From NCBI RefSeq assembly GCF_003752585.1, contig NZ_RKHR01000003.1:62001-126000 (forward strand): a DNA stretch of 64,000 nucleotides, given 5' to 3'. Below the pieces are notes generated by a model that saw nothing but the letters and a program-made list of their open reading frames with translations, was not told the origin of the DNA and did no database searches. Numbering within the stretch: the stretch's first letter is position 1; each line of letters starts with the position of its first letter. Below, one piece after another: positions 38,137 through 46,963 of the stretch. The position numbers and the translations under genes were made by a program. Origin of the DNA: Sinobacterium caligoides. Its GTDB lineage: Bacteria; Pseudomonadota; Gammaproteobacteria; Pseudomonadales; Sinobacteriaceae.

Positions 38137-39258
38137 TTAAAATTTAAACCATATGCCTACACCGGCAATTTTATCTGTTTCCTCATTACCATCATAACCT
38201 GAAACATAGGAATAGTTTCGCGCAGAGATATAGCTGCTAAGAGTGATCACATCGGTTAATAGATAATCATAACCCAATGTCAGTTGCCTTGATTTTGTAG
38301 CGTTTTGCTTCAAGGACTCACTGGTAAAAATTAGCTCATTATCTGTCTCACGAGACTCAGAAAGCTGCATTTTGTAGATAGATCTTTTATTAGAATAAGC
38401 AGCATTGAAAAGAATAGCGTATTGATCATCATCCTGGGTGTTGGTCGCTAACTCTTTATGCGCCTCGGACTCTTGTACTACAGCGGTGTAGTAGAATTTC
38501 CCCGTTACATACTGAAGAATAATCCTGTTGATATCACGGTTAGCTATGTTTCTATCGGCTGCAAATAGCAAATAGATACCAAGATCCTTGCTAGTATAAC
38601 TCAGAGCTTGCGATAACCCCGTCGACTTCCCATCACCTGTTTCCGTTTCTTCTTCTGGGCTTAGTGTCATAAAGTAATCAAAGTCTTTCAAGGTAGGGCT
38701 TTTGTAACCAACCATATGATCTAAGCGATTCTTTCCCATCAACGAATACTCATAATCTGCACCTGGGAAATTATGAAATAGATCGGTGGTTAGATTAGTC
38801 AACTTTGATTTGACGGTTTTTTTCAGTGCAGAATCATGACGACCCGCCATCACCTCACCCCAAATAGATGACTTAATACCCACTGCTTGGTTGCGTGAAT
38901 AAAGCTCTTTTCCAACGCCGACCTCGTACTTGTAGACTATCTTTAGGGTCTCTATCATGGTCGGCAGCTCACCCTTAACACCAAAGCGTGAAGAGAGAGT
39001 ATTTACCTCTGTTTGAGAGAACTCACCATCGCCGTAATCATCTATTTCATAGTTATCATTAATTTTATTGTAGCCATGATTACTATTGAGAAACACCTCC
39101 GCCCTTCCATATACCACTACTGAAGAAGGATTTTTTGCCCAGTACTCCCATAACGGGTTCATATCTTCAGTATCTTTATCCTCTGCTATAGCGGCAGCTG
39201 ATACTAGGGGTAATGCTAAAAGCAAACTACGTATTTTGGTTATATTTTTCACTGTCAA
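38137..39258 (-). CDS. Outer-membrane porin
   Basis: Trimeric-type general porin family. The 373 residues begin with a signal peptide (LLLALPLVSAAAIA, cut near 25). SSVVVYGRAEVFLNS near 45 marks the first strand, and alternating beta strands follow with FGVKGELP and the loop AGRHDSALKK (constriction-loop region). The protein ends GVGIWFKF with the C-terminal Phe required for barrel assembly. It provides diffusion of small solutes across the outer membrane. It is the first of three same-strand genes with the His-rich protein and the silicon-transporter-like protein; there is no clear terminator between them, so co-transcription is possible. Its own promoter should be in 39259-39734. Confidence 0.85.
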   Translation of the reverse strand: MTVKNITKIRSLLLALPLVSAAAIAEDKDTEDMNPLWEYWAKNPSSVVVYGRAEVFLNSNHGYNKINDNYEIDDYGDGEFSQTEVNTLSSRFGVKGELPTMIETLKIVYKYEVGVGKELYSRNQAVGIKSSIWGEVMAGRHDSALKKTVKSKLTNLTTDLFHNFPGADYEYSLMGKNRLDHMVGYKSPTLKDFDYFMTLSPEEETETGDGKSTGLSQALSYTSKDLGIYLLFAADRNIANRDINRIILQYVTGKFYYTAVVQESEAHKELATNTQDDDQYAILFNAAYSNKRSIYKMQLSESRETDNELIFTSESLKQNATKSRQLTLGYDYLLTDVITLSSYISARNYSYVSGYDGNEETDKIAGVGIWFKF

Positions 39259-39734
39259 TTCAATCCCTGAAAGCGCTAATTATTATTTTTGGCAACACCT
39301 ATTACCGGTTAACCCTGTTATTCTTGCTGTCATCGAATTCCCGTTCGATGTATCAAGCAGAGTATTTTCTCAAAATTATCACTCTTGTCATGCAGCGTGT
39401 TAAGCACCCTGCATTAAGCCGAACCTTCCCAGCTTTTGAACACCCCTACTACATTACCAGTGCAGCAGTAGAAAATAGCACGTTTTTAGCACAATTTTTG
39501 TTATTGCTCATGATAACGGCGACCAAACCCGTAGCTATCGGGTGCTCGTTTGTGGTAGCACAAGATACAGGATCCCGCGATTAATTAGAAGGTAGCTAGC
39601 CGAGAGTTAGTGTAAAATAATTCGACGCGTCACAAACACTACCATTCTTTATTTAATCAGCCTATCGCCCATGGCATACATGAGCAAAGTTCTTGGCGTG
39701 GATGCCTCGCTAACTCCTCGACACCAAGCCCCTG
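39259..39734. other. Intergenic region between porin and YgjV-like gene
   Basis: 476 bases that must contain the porin promoter. Several overlapping frames exist but none has a ribosome binding site or protein-like composition. A GC-containing patch just behind the YgjV-like stop (39700s) contains an interrupted inverted repeat CTTGG..CCAAG that could serve as its terminator. Confidence 0.4.
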
Positions 39735-40250
39735 CTATTGCTCCCACGACTGCCGTGGCTTCTTACGCATATAATCGTGATAATATGCCGCGAGATTACT
39801 CACAAAAAATAAAATCTCCATCGCCACCGCTGCTGGAGAATGAACAAGATAGTTGTTCAAGATCCAGCAAGCGGCGCCAACCATCATCAACTGCCTTAGG
39901 CGCTCTCCTTCTTTCTTAAAAGCCGCCATGGTTTGAAAAATGGCCCCACTACAACTCAAAATACTGACTAATCCAGCATAGGTGTAAGCCGCTGCCAAAA
40001 TCGACAATCCACAGAACCAGAACATCAATTTCGGTGAGGTTGAAAATACACTGGTCAAATATCGAAAAGTTGCTAGTACCATTAGCGTGGCGGCAGTCCA
40101 CTGCTCAAGCAGGGCAAAATGAGTTGCGACCAACACCCCGGAACAAAATAAACAAGCAACAATACTACCCCGACCTTTAAAATAAAATGAAATCAGGTCG
40201 AAGAATATAGCAGCAACAATCAACATTTGAGAAATATAAAAGAACGACAT
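39735..40250 (-). CDS. YgjV-family inner-membrane protein
   Basis: A 171-residue protein with about five or six membrane helices and the family blocks LEQWTAATLMVLATFRYLTS and CWILNNYLVHSPAAVAMEI, then FFVSNLAAYYHDY, matching the bacterial inner membrane proteins related to E. coli YgjV. The ATG at 40250 is chosen because AAGG lies six bases upstream; an earlier ATG adds 11 residues but lacks a ribosome binding site. Function unknown in the whole family. It stands upstream of the porin on the same strand but is 476 bases away, so probably not in one transcript. Confidence 0.8.
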   Translation of the reverse strand: MSFFYISQMLIVAAIFFDLISFYFKGRGSIVACLFCSGVLVATHFALLEQWTAATLMVLATFRYLTSVFSTSPKLMFWFCGLSILAAAYTYAGLVSILSCSGAIFQTMAAFKKEGERLRQLMMVGAACWILNNYLVHSPAAVAMEILFFVSNLAAYYHDYMRKKPRQSWEQ

Positions 40251-40692
40251 CAACAACCTTAAAAAAAAATACGACAGCGACAAGAGCTACCTATCAATAA
40301 CTCTACATATAAATATTAAATACAAAAATTACCCTATAAAAAGTATAGAATTATAAAATCAATTTATAGAATACAAAATATCGTTCAAAGAAAAACATTC
40401 AGAATACTTATCTAACAACCCAGCCAATAAACCTTACCCAGGCATCTTTTAGGGATGCAAAAGAAAAAGATATTTGCAAAAGCAATCACGACATACCTGT
40501 CATTAAAAATATTACCTTGCTTTTAACAATGCGGCTATAGCGTGCTTTGCGAAAGGGGTTAACACAGATCAAATGTATGCGGCTTTTACATAACTAGTAC
40601 GATCGTACGCTTTTGAAATCATAGGCTTTATGCTTCTCATGTGTTAGATGACAACATGACCCTTTCCCACTTTACGCTATAGCTCAGAAACA
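40251..40692. other. AT-rich non-coding stretch
   Basis: About 440 bases with very high A+T and no coding potential. It contains the upstream region of the YgjV-like gene and ends in the symporter terminator. Nothing else is recognisable. Confidence 0.45.
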
Positions 40693-40719
40693 AAAAAGCC
40701 GGCAAAGTGCCGGCTTTTT
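40693..40719 (-). terminator. Intrinsic terminator of the alanine-type symporter
   Basis: AAAAAGCCGGC/GCCGGCTTTTT 11-bp stem with five-base loop, 15 bases after the symporter stop. A/T runs on both sides. Confidence 0.93.
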
Positions 40720-40734
40720 AGTCTAAAGAAACAG

Positions 40735-42078
40735 TTAGGCTTTCTGTTTTTCCCAATACTCTCGCGTTAACTTAAAGACTACTGGGCTTAGTAGCGCTAG
40801 GGCAATAAGGTTAGGTACCGCCATCAAACCATTCAACGTATCAGCTAACAACCAGACAAATTCAAGGTTGGCCATAGCACCTAGTGGCACGGCAAGCACC
40901 CATAAAACACGGAAGGGTAACACCGCTTTATTACCGAAGAGGTATTGAACACAACGCTCACAATAGAAGGACCAACCCAGAATTGTCGTGAAAGCAAACA
41001 CGCTCAACGCCACCGCAATCACTACCCCCCCTATCGGCATGGTTGACTGGAAGGCATGTGAGGTTAGTACTGCACCGGTTTCACCGCTGGTCCACACTCC
41101 CGTGACCACAATCGCCAAGCCGGTAATCGAACAGACGATAATCGTATCGATAAACGTGCCCAACATGGCAACTAAGCCCTGACGCACCGGATCGTTCGTC
41201 TGTGCCGCCGCATGGGCAATCGGCGCGCTACCGAGACCCGCCTCATTTGAGAATACGCCACGAGCGACACCGAACCGTATCGCCATCCACACCGCGGCGC
41301 CGGCAAAACCACCTTCAGCCGCATGACCGGTAAAGGCCGACTCCAGCACCAGGGCAATGGCCCCTGGCAACGCTTCAATATTCAACGCCAACACAAAGAG
41401 CCCCAACGCCAAATATGCAACGGCCATAAACGGCACCAGCACACCGGCAACAGAAGCGATGCGCTTAACGCCACCGAGAACCACTGCCGCCGTTAATACC
41501 ATCAGCACTAAACCTGTAATCATCGGATCAATTGCAAAGTTCTCTAAAAGTGCCTCGGCAACAGAGTTTGACTGTACTGAATTGCCGATACCAAAGCCTG
41601 CCAACATGCCAAAGATAGCAAAGGCTGTTGCCAACCAGGTCCACTTACTGCCTAGGCCATTCTTGATGTAGTACATCGGGCCACCGCGGTAGTTACCCTT
41701 TTCATCGACCTCACGATACTTCACAGCGCAGACTGCCTCGGCATATTTCGTCGCCATACCGACCAGCGCAGTACACCACATCCAGAACAGCGCGCCCGGT
41801 CCACCGAGTGCAATCGCCGTGGCCACACCGGCTATATTTCCCGTACCAATGGTCGCCGACAAAGAGGTCATCAAAGCATTAAAAGGGCTGATCTCCCCTT
41901 CTTTCTCATCGCCCTTACGGCCCGCAAACAACAACTTAAAACCATGCCCTAACTTAGTAATCGGCATCAATTTCAAGCCAAAAGAGAGAAACAAGCCGAC
42001 ACCTAGGATGAGCGTCAGCATAGGCACGCCCCAAACTACGCCATTAATGGCGCCAATAAACGATTCAATCGTTTCCAT
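40735..42078 (-). CDS. Alanine/glycine:cation symporter family protein
   Basis: Sodium- or proton-coupled amino-acid uptake carrier of the AgcS family. The 447 residues have about 11 membrane helices. Family signatures are SLSATIGTGNIAGVATAIALGGPGALFWMW near 72, GGPMYYI near 131 and GVFSNEAGLGSAPIAHAAA near 270. AgcS proteins are usually 440-480 long, so the gene is complete. It is monocistronic, with a strong terminator behind it and the trhP terminator region in front. Alanine or glycine is the usual substrate; D-amino acids are possible. Confidence 0.93.
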   Translation of the reverse strand: METIESFIGAINGVVWGVPMLTLILGVGLFLSFGLKLMPITKLGHGFKLLFAGRKGDEKEGEISPFNALMTSLSATIGTGNIAGVATAIALGGPGALFWMWCTALVGMATKYAEAVCAVKYREVDEKGNYRGGPMYYIKNGLGSKWTWLATAFAIFGMLAGFGIGNSVQSNSVAEALLENFAIDPMITGLVLMVLTAAVVLGGVKRIASVAGVLVPFMAVAYLALGLFVLALNIEALPGAIALVLESAFTGHAAEGGFAGAAVWMAIRFGVARGVFSNEAGLGSAPIAHAAAQTNDPVRQGLVAMLGTFIDTIIVCSITGLAIVVTGVWTSGETGAVLTSHAFQSTMPIGGVVIAVALSVFAFTTILGWSFYCERCVQYLFGNKAVLPFRVLWVLAVPLGAMANLEFVWLLADTLNGLMAVPNLIALALLSPVVFKLTREYWEKQKA

Positions 42079-42289
42079 AAAACAGACCCTTTGTTTTTTA
42101 TGGTTGATTTATAATGACAACTCAAGAGAGTCGATAAGTTTTTATCATTCTAAGCAGGTCAAAAACAGGTACTATCCCTTATCTGACTGCGCGACCTACA
42201 TAGTGGGACAATACGCTACCATAACAAAGCGATCAGCGGTTATCTTAAGTGTTGTTAATGGGTTTTTTCTGCTATTTTGCGATCCATCA

Positions 42290-42315
42290 AAAAAGGCGGC
42301 CGAAGCCGCCTTTTT
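42290..42315 (-). terminator. Intrinsic terminator of trhP
   Basis: AAAAAGGCGGC/GCCGCCTTTTT stem with loop CGAA, 24 bases after the trhP stop. Confidence 0.93.
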
Positions 42316-42339
42316 GAGTACGCGCTAAATATCTAATGG

Positions 42340-43695
42340 CTACAAATCTCGAACCAATAAGCCAAGATTTGCGTCGGCATCAATCGGGCAAGGGATGGTC
42401 ACAATATGACCTGAACCTGGTGCGACATCCACAGACTGACCTTTTTTGTTCTCGATATTCTCAAGTGAGAAGCGACGATTGCCCGCAGGTGTCATCAGCT
42501 CGACGCTATCCCCGACTTCGAAACGGTTTTTCACATCGATGGTGACTGTGCCACGTTGGCGATCTTGGTCGACAACCTCGCCGACGAATTGCTGGCTGGT
42601 CGGCAAGGAGTTGCCACGCTCGTAATTCTGGTATTCGTCATGGACGTGACGACGGTAGAAGCCCTCGGTATAACCACGGTTAGCAAGTGCCTCGAGGTTA
42701 TCCATGCCCGCCATATCGAAATCACGACCGGCAACCGCATCGTCAATCGCCTTACGATACACCTGTGCCGTCCGTGCCACATAGTAATGTGACTTGGTAC
42801 GCCCTTCTATCTTGAGTGACTTAACACCCATCTCAAGCAAGCGAGGGACATGCTGCAATGCCCGCAGGTCTTTGGAGTTCATGATATAGGTACCATGTTC
42901 ATCTTCGAAGGCCGGCATATAATCATCGGGACGACCCGATTCCTGTAGCAGATACATCTGATCTGTCGGCTCTCCGGCCCCCAGTGTTGGCTCAATGCCG
43001 TCTTCAGGCGTCCAACTCTCCACTGCCGTGGCAGGTATAATATTACCGCTACTCGTCTCTACTGCCTCGTGGGCATCGTACTTCCAACGACACGCATTGG
43101 TACAGCTGCCCTGATTCGAGTCACGCTTGTTGATATAACCTGAGAGCAAGCATCGTCCAGAATACGCCATACACAAGGCACCGTGTACGAAGACCTCCAG
43201 CTCCATCCCCGGCACCTCCTGACTAATCTGTCCAATCTCATCCAGTGAAAGCTCGCGAGAGAGAATCGTGCGGGTCAACCCCATCTGCTGCCAAAACTTA
43301 ACACTCGCCCAGTTGACGGCGTTAGCCTGCACAGACAGGTGGATATTAATGTCGGGCCATTTCTCACGCACCATCATAATCAAGCCAGGGTCTGACATGA
43401 TCAAGGCGTCTGGCTTAAGGTCAATTACCGGCTCAACATCTTTCAAAAATGTCTTTAACTTGCTGTTATGTGGTGCAATATTGCTCACCACATAAAACTG
43501 CTTACCCGCTGCATGTGCCTCATTGATACCCACTTCGAGGTTAGCGAGATTAAACTCGTTATTACGCACGCGCAGGCTATATCGGGGCTGACCCGCGTAT
43601 ACCGCATCAGCGCCATAAGCATAGGCATAACGCATGTTACGCAACGAACCCGCTGGCGAGAGCAATTCAGGTGTAAAAACATCGGATTTAGACAA
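42340..43695 (-). CDS. trhP: tRNA uridine-34 hydroxylation protein TrhP (U32 peptidase family, YegQ)
   Basis: Member of peptidase family U32. E. coli YegQ/TrhP takes part in prephenate-dependent 5-hydroxyuridine formation at tRNA position 34. The sequence after the start runs MSKSDVFTPELLSPAG and then MRYAYAYGADAVYAGQP, the conserved N-terminus. Cysteines for the presumed iron-sulfur cluster are in HGALCMAYSGRCLLSGY and QGSCTNACRWKY, and KIEGRTKS follows. I choose the TTG at 43695, eight bases after GAGG, giving 451 residues like E. coli YegQ. An ATG at 43746 would add 17 residues without family support. It lies alone between two terminators. Confidence 0.9.
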   Translation of the reverse strand: MSKSDVFTPELLSPAGSLRNMRYAYAYGADAVYAGQPRYSLRVRNNEFNLANLEVGINEAHAAGKQFYVVSNIAPHNSKLKTFLKDVEPVIDLKPDALIMSDPGLIMMVREKWPDINIHLSVQANAVNWASVKFWQQMGLTRTILSRELSLDEIGQISQEVPGMELEVFVHGALCMAYSGRCLLSGYINKRDSNQGSCTNACRWKYDAHEAVETSSGNIIPATAVESWTPEDGIEPTLGAGEPTDQMYLLQESGRPDDYMPAFEDEHGTYIMNSKDLRALQHVPRLLEMGVKSLKIEGRTKSHYYVARTAQVYRKAIDDAVAGRDFDMAGMDNLEALANRGYTEGFYRRHVHDEYQNYERGNSLPTSQQFVGEVVDQDRQRGTVTIDVKNRFEVGDSVELMTPAGNRRFSLENIENKKGQSVDVAPGSGHIVTIPCPIDADANLGLLVRDL

Positions 43696-43903
43696 GATTG
43701 AGGCCTCTTTGCAGGAGAGAGTGTAAATTTGGCCGGAGTGTACCATATTGCCGAATCATTTCACTGTCTTAGCCGCAAGGCCTACGCAATGTCCCTGAAA
43801 TGGTCAATAAATTCCTTAGCTTTACCTATCGACGGATCAAAAATAAGATCTTGTATCCATCAATCACTCGACTCCAGTGCATTGCCGCTACATCGAGATA
43901 ATA

Positions 43904-43936
43904 AAAAACCCGTGCCACAACGTGACACGGGTTTTT
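43904..43936 (-). terminator. Intrinsic terminator of yajC
   Basis: AAAAACCCGTG/CACGGGTTTTT 11-bp stem with an 11-base loop, 19 bases after the yajC stop. Confidence 0.9.
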
Positions 43937-43954
43937 CTGGCCAAAAGAAAATAC

Positions 43955-44287
43955 TTAGATTTTCTTCAGTGTGCCCTTTGGCAGTACAGCGTGTACCGAT
44001 GACTTCTGGAACTTAAGCTCGACATTGTCTGACACTTTCAATACAACATAGCCTTCATCAAGGCTAACAATCTTACCCAGCATGCCGCCGGTAGTCATGA
44101 CTTCATCACCTTTAGCCAGCTCATTCATCATCGAGGTATGCTCTTTCTGACGCTTACGCTGCGGACGAATAGCAATGAAGTAAAAGACGACGAACAAACC
44201 GCCCATAAATACCAGCTGAATAGGGTCAAAACCTGGCGCTGCGGCGGCAGCATCTTGTGCATAGGCCGATGGAATAAGGAAACTCAT
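43955..44287 (-). CDS. yajC: Preprotein translocase subunit YajC
   Basis: Small membrane subunit that joins SecDF at the Sec translocon. The 110 residues contain an N-terminal segment IPSAYAQDAAAAAPGFDP, one membrane helix (about 25-42), and the conserved cytoplasmic part RPQRKRQKEH...MTTGGMLGKIVSL. It is normally found as tgt-yajC-secD-secF, but here it is closed by a terminator, followed by trhP and preceded by exonuclease III. Thus yajC is separated from secDF in this genome or exists as an extra copy. The start ATG at 44287 follows GGGAAAAG-like purines (weak). Confidence 0.92.
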   Translation of the reverse strand: MSFLIPSAYAQDAAAAAPGFDPIQLVFMGGLFVVFYFIAIRPQRKRQKEHTSMMNELAKGDEVMTTGGMLGKIVSLDEGYVVLKVSDNVELKFQKSSVHAVLPKGTLKKI

Positions 44288-44378
44288 AAGGGAAAAGCCT
44301 CAATAGGTAAATCTAGGGTTAATGGCCGGTAACATACAGCGTTTAAAGATGCTTATCAATATCACCGGCAAGTATTCA

Positions 44379-45152
44379 TTATAGCTCGCCGCTGTAGTCG
44401 ATACTCAACGGTGCATGATCGCTAAAGCGTTGCTCTTTATAGACAGAACTGCTCAGTACTCGCTCAGCGATCGCTGGCGTAACCACCTGATAATCGATGC
44501 GCCAGCCCGTATTATTAGCCCAAGCTTGGCCCCGCGTCGACCAGAAAGTATAGGTATGAGGCTCTTGCTCGATACAGCGGAAAGCATCCACCCAACCGGC
44601 ATCACCAAACAAGCCATCCATCCAGGTACGCTCTTCAGGCAGGAAGCCTGAGTTCTTCTTGTTGCCCGTGGCATTTTTAATGTCAGCCACAGTATGGGCA
44701 ATATTCCAATCGCCACAAATGATGACCTCTTTATCACGCTTCTGCAGCTGCTCAAGATGCTGCATGAACTTGGCCATAAAGTCGTATTTAACATCTTGAC
44801 GCACATCGCCAGCAGTACCGGAAGGCAAATACAGTGAGGCGACATAGGTGTTGGCGTATTCAGCGATGATGTAGCGTCCTTCACTGTCACAGGGGTCCCA
44901 ACCTAAGCCTTTCACCACCGACAGTGGCTCGGACTTACTGTAAATCGCCGTGCCGCTATAGCCCTTCTTTTCGGCATCGAAGAAGAAGCGGTGATAGCCC
45001 TCAGGCTTAAAAACATCATCACCAAGCTGCTCTTCCTGTGCCTTGGTCTCCTGTATACAAACAACATCCGCCTGCTGCGCCAACATCCAGTCGAAGAAGC
45101 CTTTCTTTGCAGCGGCACGAATGCCATTGGTATTTACTGAAATAATTCTCAC
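44379..45152 (-). CDS. xthA: Exodeoxyribonuclease III / AP endonuclease
   Basis: Mg-dependent 3'-5' exonuclease and AP endonuclease for base-excision repair. The 257-residue form starts at the GTG at 45152, six bases after AGGG, and reads MRIISVNTNGIRAAAKKGF. Active-site blocks are VCIQETKAQ (metal Glu), GYSGTAIYSK, ASLYLPSG, VIICGDWNIAHTVADIKN (catalytic Asp/Asn) and the final RIDYQVVTP with FSDHAPLSIDY (catalytic Asp-His). The DIKN form and NTNGIRAA opening match the ExoIII type called XthA/ExoA. The gene is intact and follows the terminator of the DUF4126 gene. Confidence 0.92.
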   Translation of the reverse strand: MRIISVNTNGIRAAAKKGFFDWMLAQQADVVCIQETKAQEEQLGDDVFKPEGYHRFFFDAEKKGYSGTAIYSKSEPLSVVKGLGWDPCDSEGRYIIAEYANTYVASLYLPSGTAGDVRQDVKYDFMAKFMQHLEQLQKRDKEVIICGDWNIAHTVADIKNATGNKKNSGFLPEERTWMDGLFGDAGWVDAFRCIEQEPHTYTFWSTRGQAWANNTGWRIDYQVVTPAIAERVLSSSVYKEQRFSDHAPLSIDYSGEL

Positions 45153-45189
45153 GTACAACCCTATCTCATTTATCTAACGTCAAACATCC

Positions 45190-45212
45190 AAAAAAGGCCG
45201 CTACTGCGGCCC
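45190..45212 (-). terminator. Intrinsic terminator of the DUF4126 gene
   Basis: GGCCGC/GCGGCC stem with four-base loop, followed on the minus strand by six U residues. Confidence 0.88.
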
Positions 45213-45229
45213 CCTACTCTCGCTATGCC

Positions 45230-46015
45230 TTATAGACCTAATATCTTGCGTTTTGCCGCACTGAACTCCTCTTTGGTGAGGCTGCCCTTTTTATACAGCG
45301 CCTCTACCGCCGCCAGCTGATCCGCCAACTGCTCATCGGTGAGATCATCCATCGCATCGCTACTTAGCGCTAGGTTCGGCATAATCGGTGGCTGGTTAGG
45401 AGGCTGTTTATCGCCGCTAAGCCAACGCTTCACTTTACCAAAAATCAAACGCAGTGCCCGCCACAGTTTCGGCAGAAGCCAGATAACCAGAACAATAAAC
45501 AACACGAAGGCGACCAAAAACAACGCGGGGTGATTCAGCGCAACAAAAAGACCGCCGATCACCGCCAAATCTTCGCCGATTGATAACGTCCAGTTACTGA
45601 ACGGCTCCGGCGAGGTGTTGACCAACATACGGGTCCCCGCCTTAGTCGCATGGGTCGCAGCGGCCACCGAGCCGCCCATCAATCCCGCGGCCACCTGTAG
45701 CGCAGGCGTGACATCACCAACCGCAGATGCTGCCAACATGGCGCCAGCGGGTATACGGATAAAGGTATGTAGGCCATCCCAGACGGTATCGGCTCCTGGT
45801 GTCTTGTCAACGAAGAACTCGACAAAGTACATTAGGCCCGCCGCGGCAATCACCATCGGGTCTTGCACCACCGCAAGCTCTGGCGGCAGATCAATGTTAC
45901 CCGTGCTGCCACCGATACCTAATACCAAGAGTGCCGCATAAAGATTAACGCCACTAGCCCAGGAGACGCCCATGGTCAGCGCCAAGGTACCGATCAGTTG
46001 TGAATAAGCTTCCAT
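45230..46015 (-). CDS. DUF4126 membrane protein with C-terminal SHOCT motif
   Basis: The 261-residue membrane protein has about five hydrophobic segments in 1-185 with GVSWASGVNLYAALLVLGIGG, typical of DUF4126. A Pro-rich linker (QPPNQPPIMPN) follows, then a SHOCT short oligomerisation motif at the end (LAAVEALYKKGSLTKEEFSAAKRKIL). Function unknown for the family. SHOCT suggests self-association or partner binding at the cytoplasmic side. It is monocistronic, with a terminator behind. Confidence 0.82.
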   Translation of the reverse strand: MEAYSQLIGTLALTMGVSWASGVNLYAALLVLGIGGSTGNIDLPPELAVVQDPMVIAAAGLMYFVEFFVDKTPGADTVWDGLHTFIRIPAGAMLAASAVGDVTPALQVAAGLMGGSVAAATHATKAGTRMLVNTSPEPFSNWTLSIGEDLAVIGGLFVALNHPALFLVAFVLFIVLVIWLLPKLWRALRLIFGKVKRWLSGDKQPPNQPPIMPNLALSSDAMDDLTDEQLADQLAAVEALYKKGSLTKEEFSAAKRKILGL

Positions 46016-46081
46016 GTGTTACCTCTATTGAATAGACGGCCCTACTATAAGCAATTCACAATTAATAGACCAGCCGGTCCG

Positions 46082-46843
46082 TCAGCCAGCACTGGAGCCA
46101 CCATCAAGGGGCAGCGCCACACCGGTCATATAACGCGCCTTATCACTGGCGACAAAGGCCGCAGCCTCTGCTATCTCGCTGGCTTCAGCCATATCCAGCA
46201 GTGGAAACATTCGGCTAAAGAGTGCCATATCAGCCCCCTCTGGGATTGAAAACTGGCTGGTCAGCGGAGTATTAACCGCACCGGGGCACAGCACGTTAAC
46301 GCGAACACCTTTTGCCGCAAACTCCATCGCCAAAGATTTGCTCAAGCTAATGACCCCACCCTTGGTAGCGCTGTAGATCGAGTTATACGCCTGCCCCTCC
46401 AGCCCTGCCGTTGACGCGACGTTAACGATATTACCTTTGCTTTCGATGAGGTGCGGCATCGCGGCATGAGACAGGTAGAAAACACTACTAAGATTGACCG
46501 ACAACATCTTTTGCCAGTCACTGATCGTTAGCGAAGTAAAGTTCTCACTCTTAGCGTAACCGGCGACATTACACAGCACATCCAGCCTGCCGAAGCATTC
46601 GACACAACCCAGTATCGCCTCACTGCAAGCCTCCGCATCTCCGACATCAAAGGCCTGTGACTGCACATCAACCTGATACGATGCCAACGCCTGTACGGCC
46701 TCCGCTAAGCCTGCAGCATTAATATCACACACAAATAACGATGCCCCCTGCGCAGCAAATTTCTCAGCAATAGCGAAGCCAATCCCGCTCGCCGCCCCCG
46801 TGATAAATACCACCTTGTTAATAAATTCCATAGCACCACTCAT
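46082..46843 (-). CDS. SDR-family NAD(P)-dependent oxidoreductase
   Basis: Classical short-chain dehydrogenase/reductase of 253 residues. It has the cofactor loop TGAASGIG at about 15-22, DI after the second strand at about 40-41 (acidic residue favouring NAD), NVAG near 91, catalytic Ser in NVASTAG, YSATKGG (Tyr/Lys) near 155, and CPGAVNTP near 186. The substrate cannot be predicted. An in-frame second ATG four codons later is an equally good start. It lies divergent from the TIGR03790-type gene; the catabolic genes beyond that might share its pathway. Confidence 0.88.
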   Translation of the reverse strand: MSGAMEFINKVVFITGAASGIGFAIAEKFAAQGASLFVCDINAAGLAEAVQALASYQVDVQSQAFDVGDAEACSEAILGCVECFGRLDVLCNVAGYAKSENFTSLTISDWQKMLSVNLSSVFYLSHAAMPHLIESKGNIVNVASTAGLEGQAYNSIYSATKGGVISLSKSLAMEFAAKGVRVNVLCPGAVNTPLTSQFSIPEGADMALFSRMFPLLDMAEASEIAEAAAFVASDKARYMTGVALPLDGGSSAG

Positions 46844-46963
46844 ATTTATTATCTGACAGTGTTAAACGACGAGAAAAACTCTCAAAGCTAACCCCTTTGT
46901 CAATTTACATCGTTATCGTTCCGGCTTAACCTATCCGAATAGAGCCGACCAAACAACACAATA

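Noticed and set aside
39213-39584. Plus-strand 123-codon frame opposite the porin start
   Set aside because: Overlaps the porin 5' end and its promoter region, lacks a ribosome binding site and has random composition.
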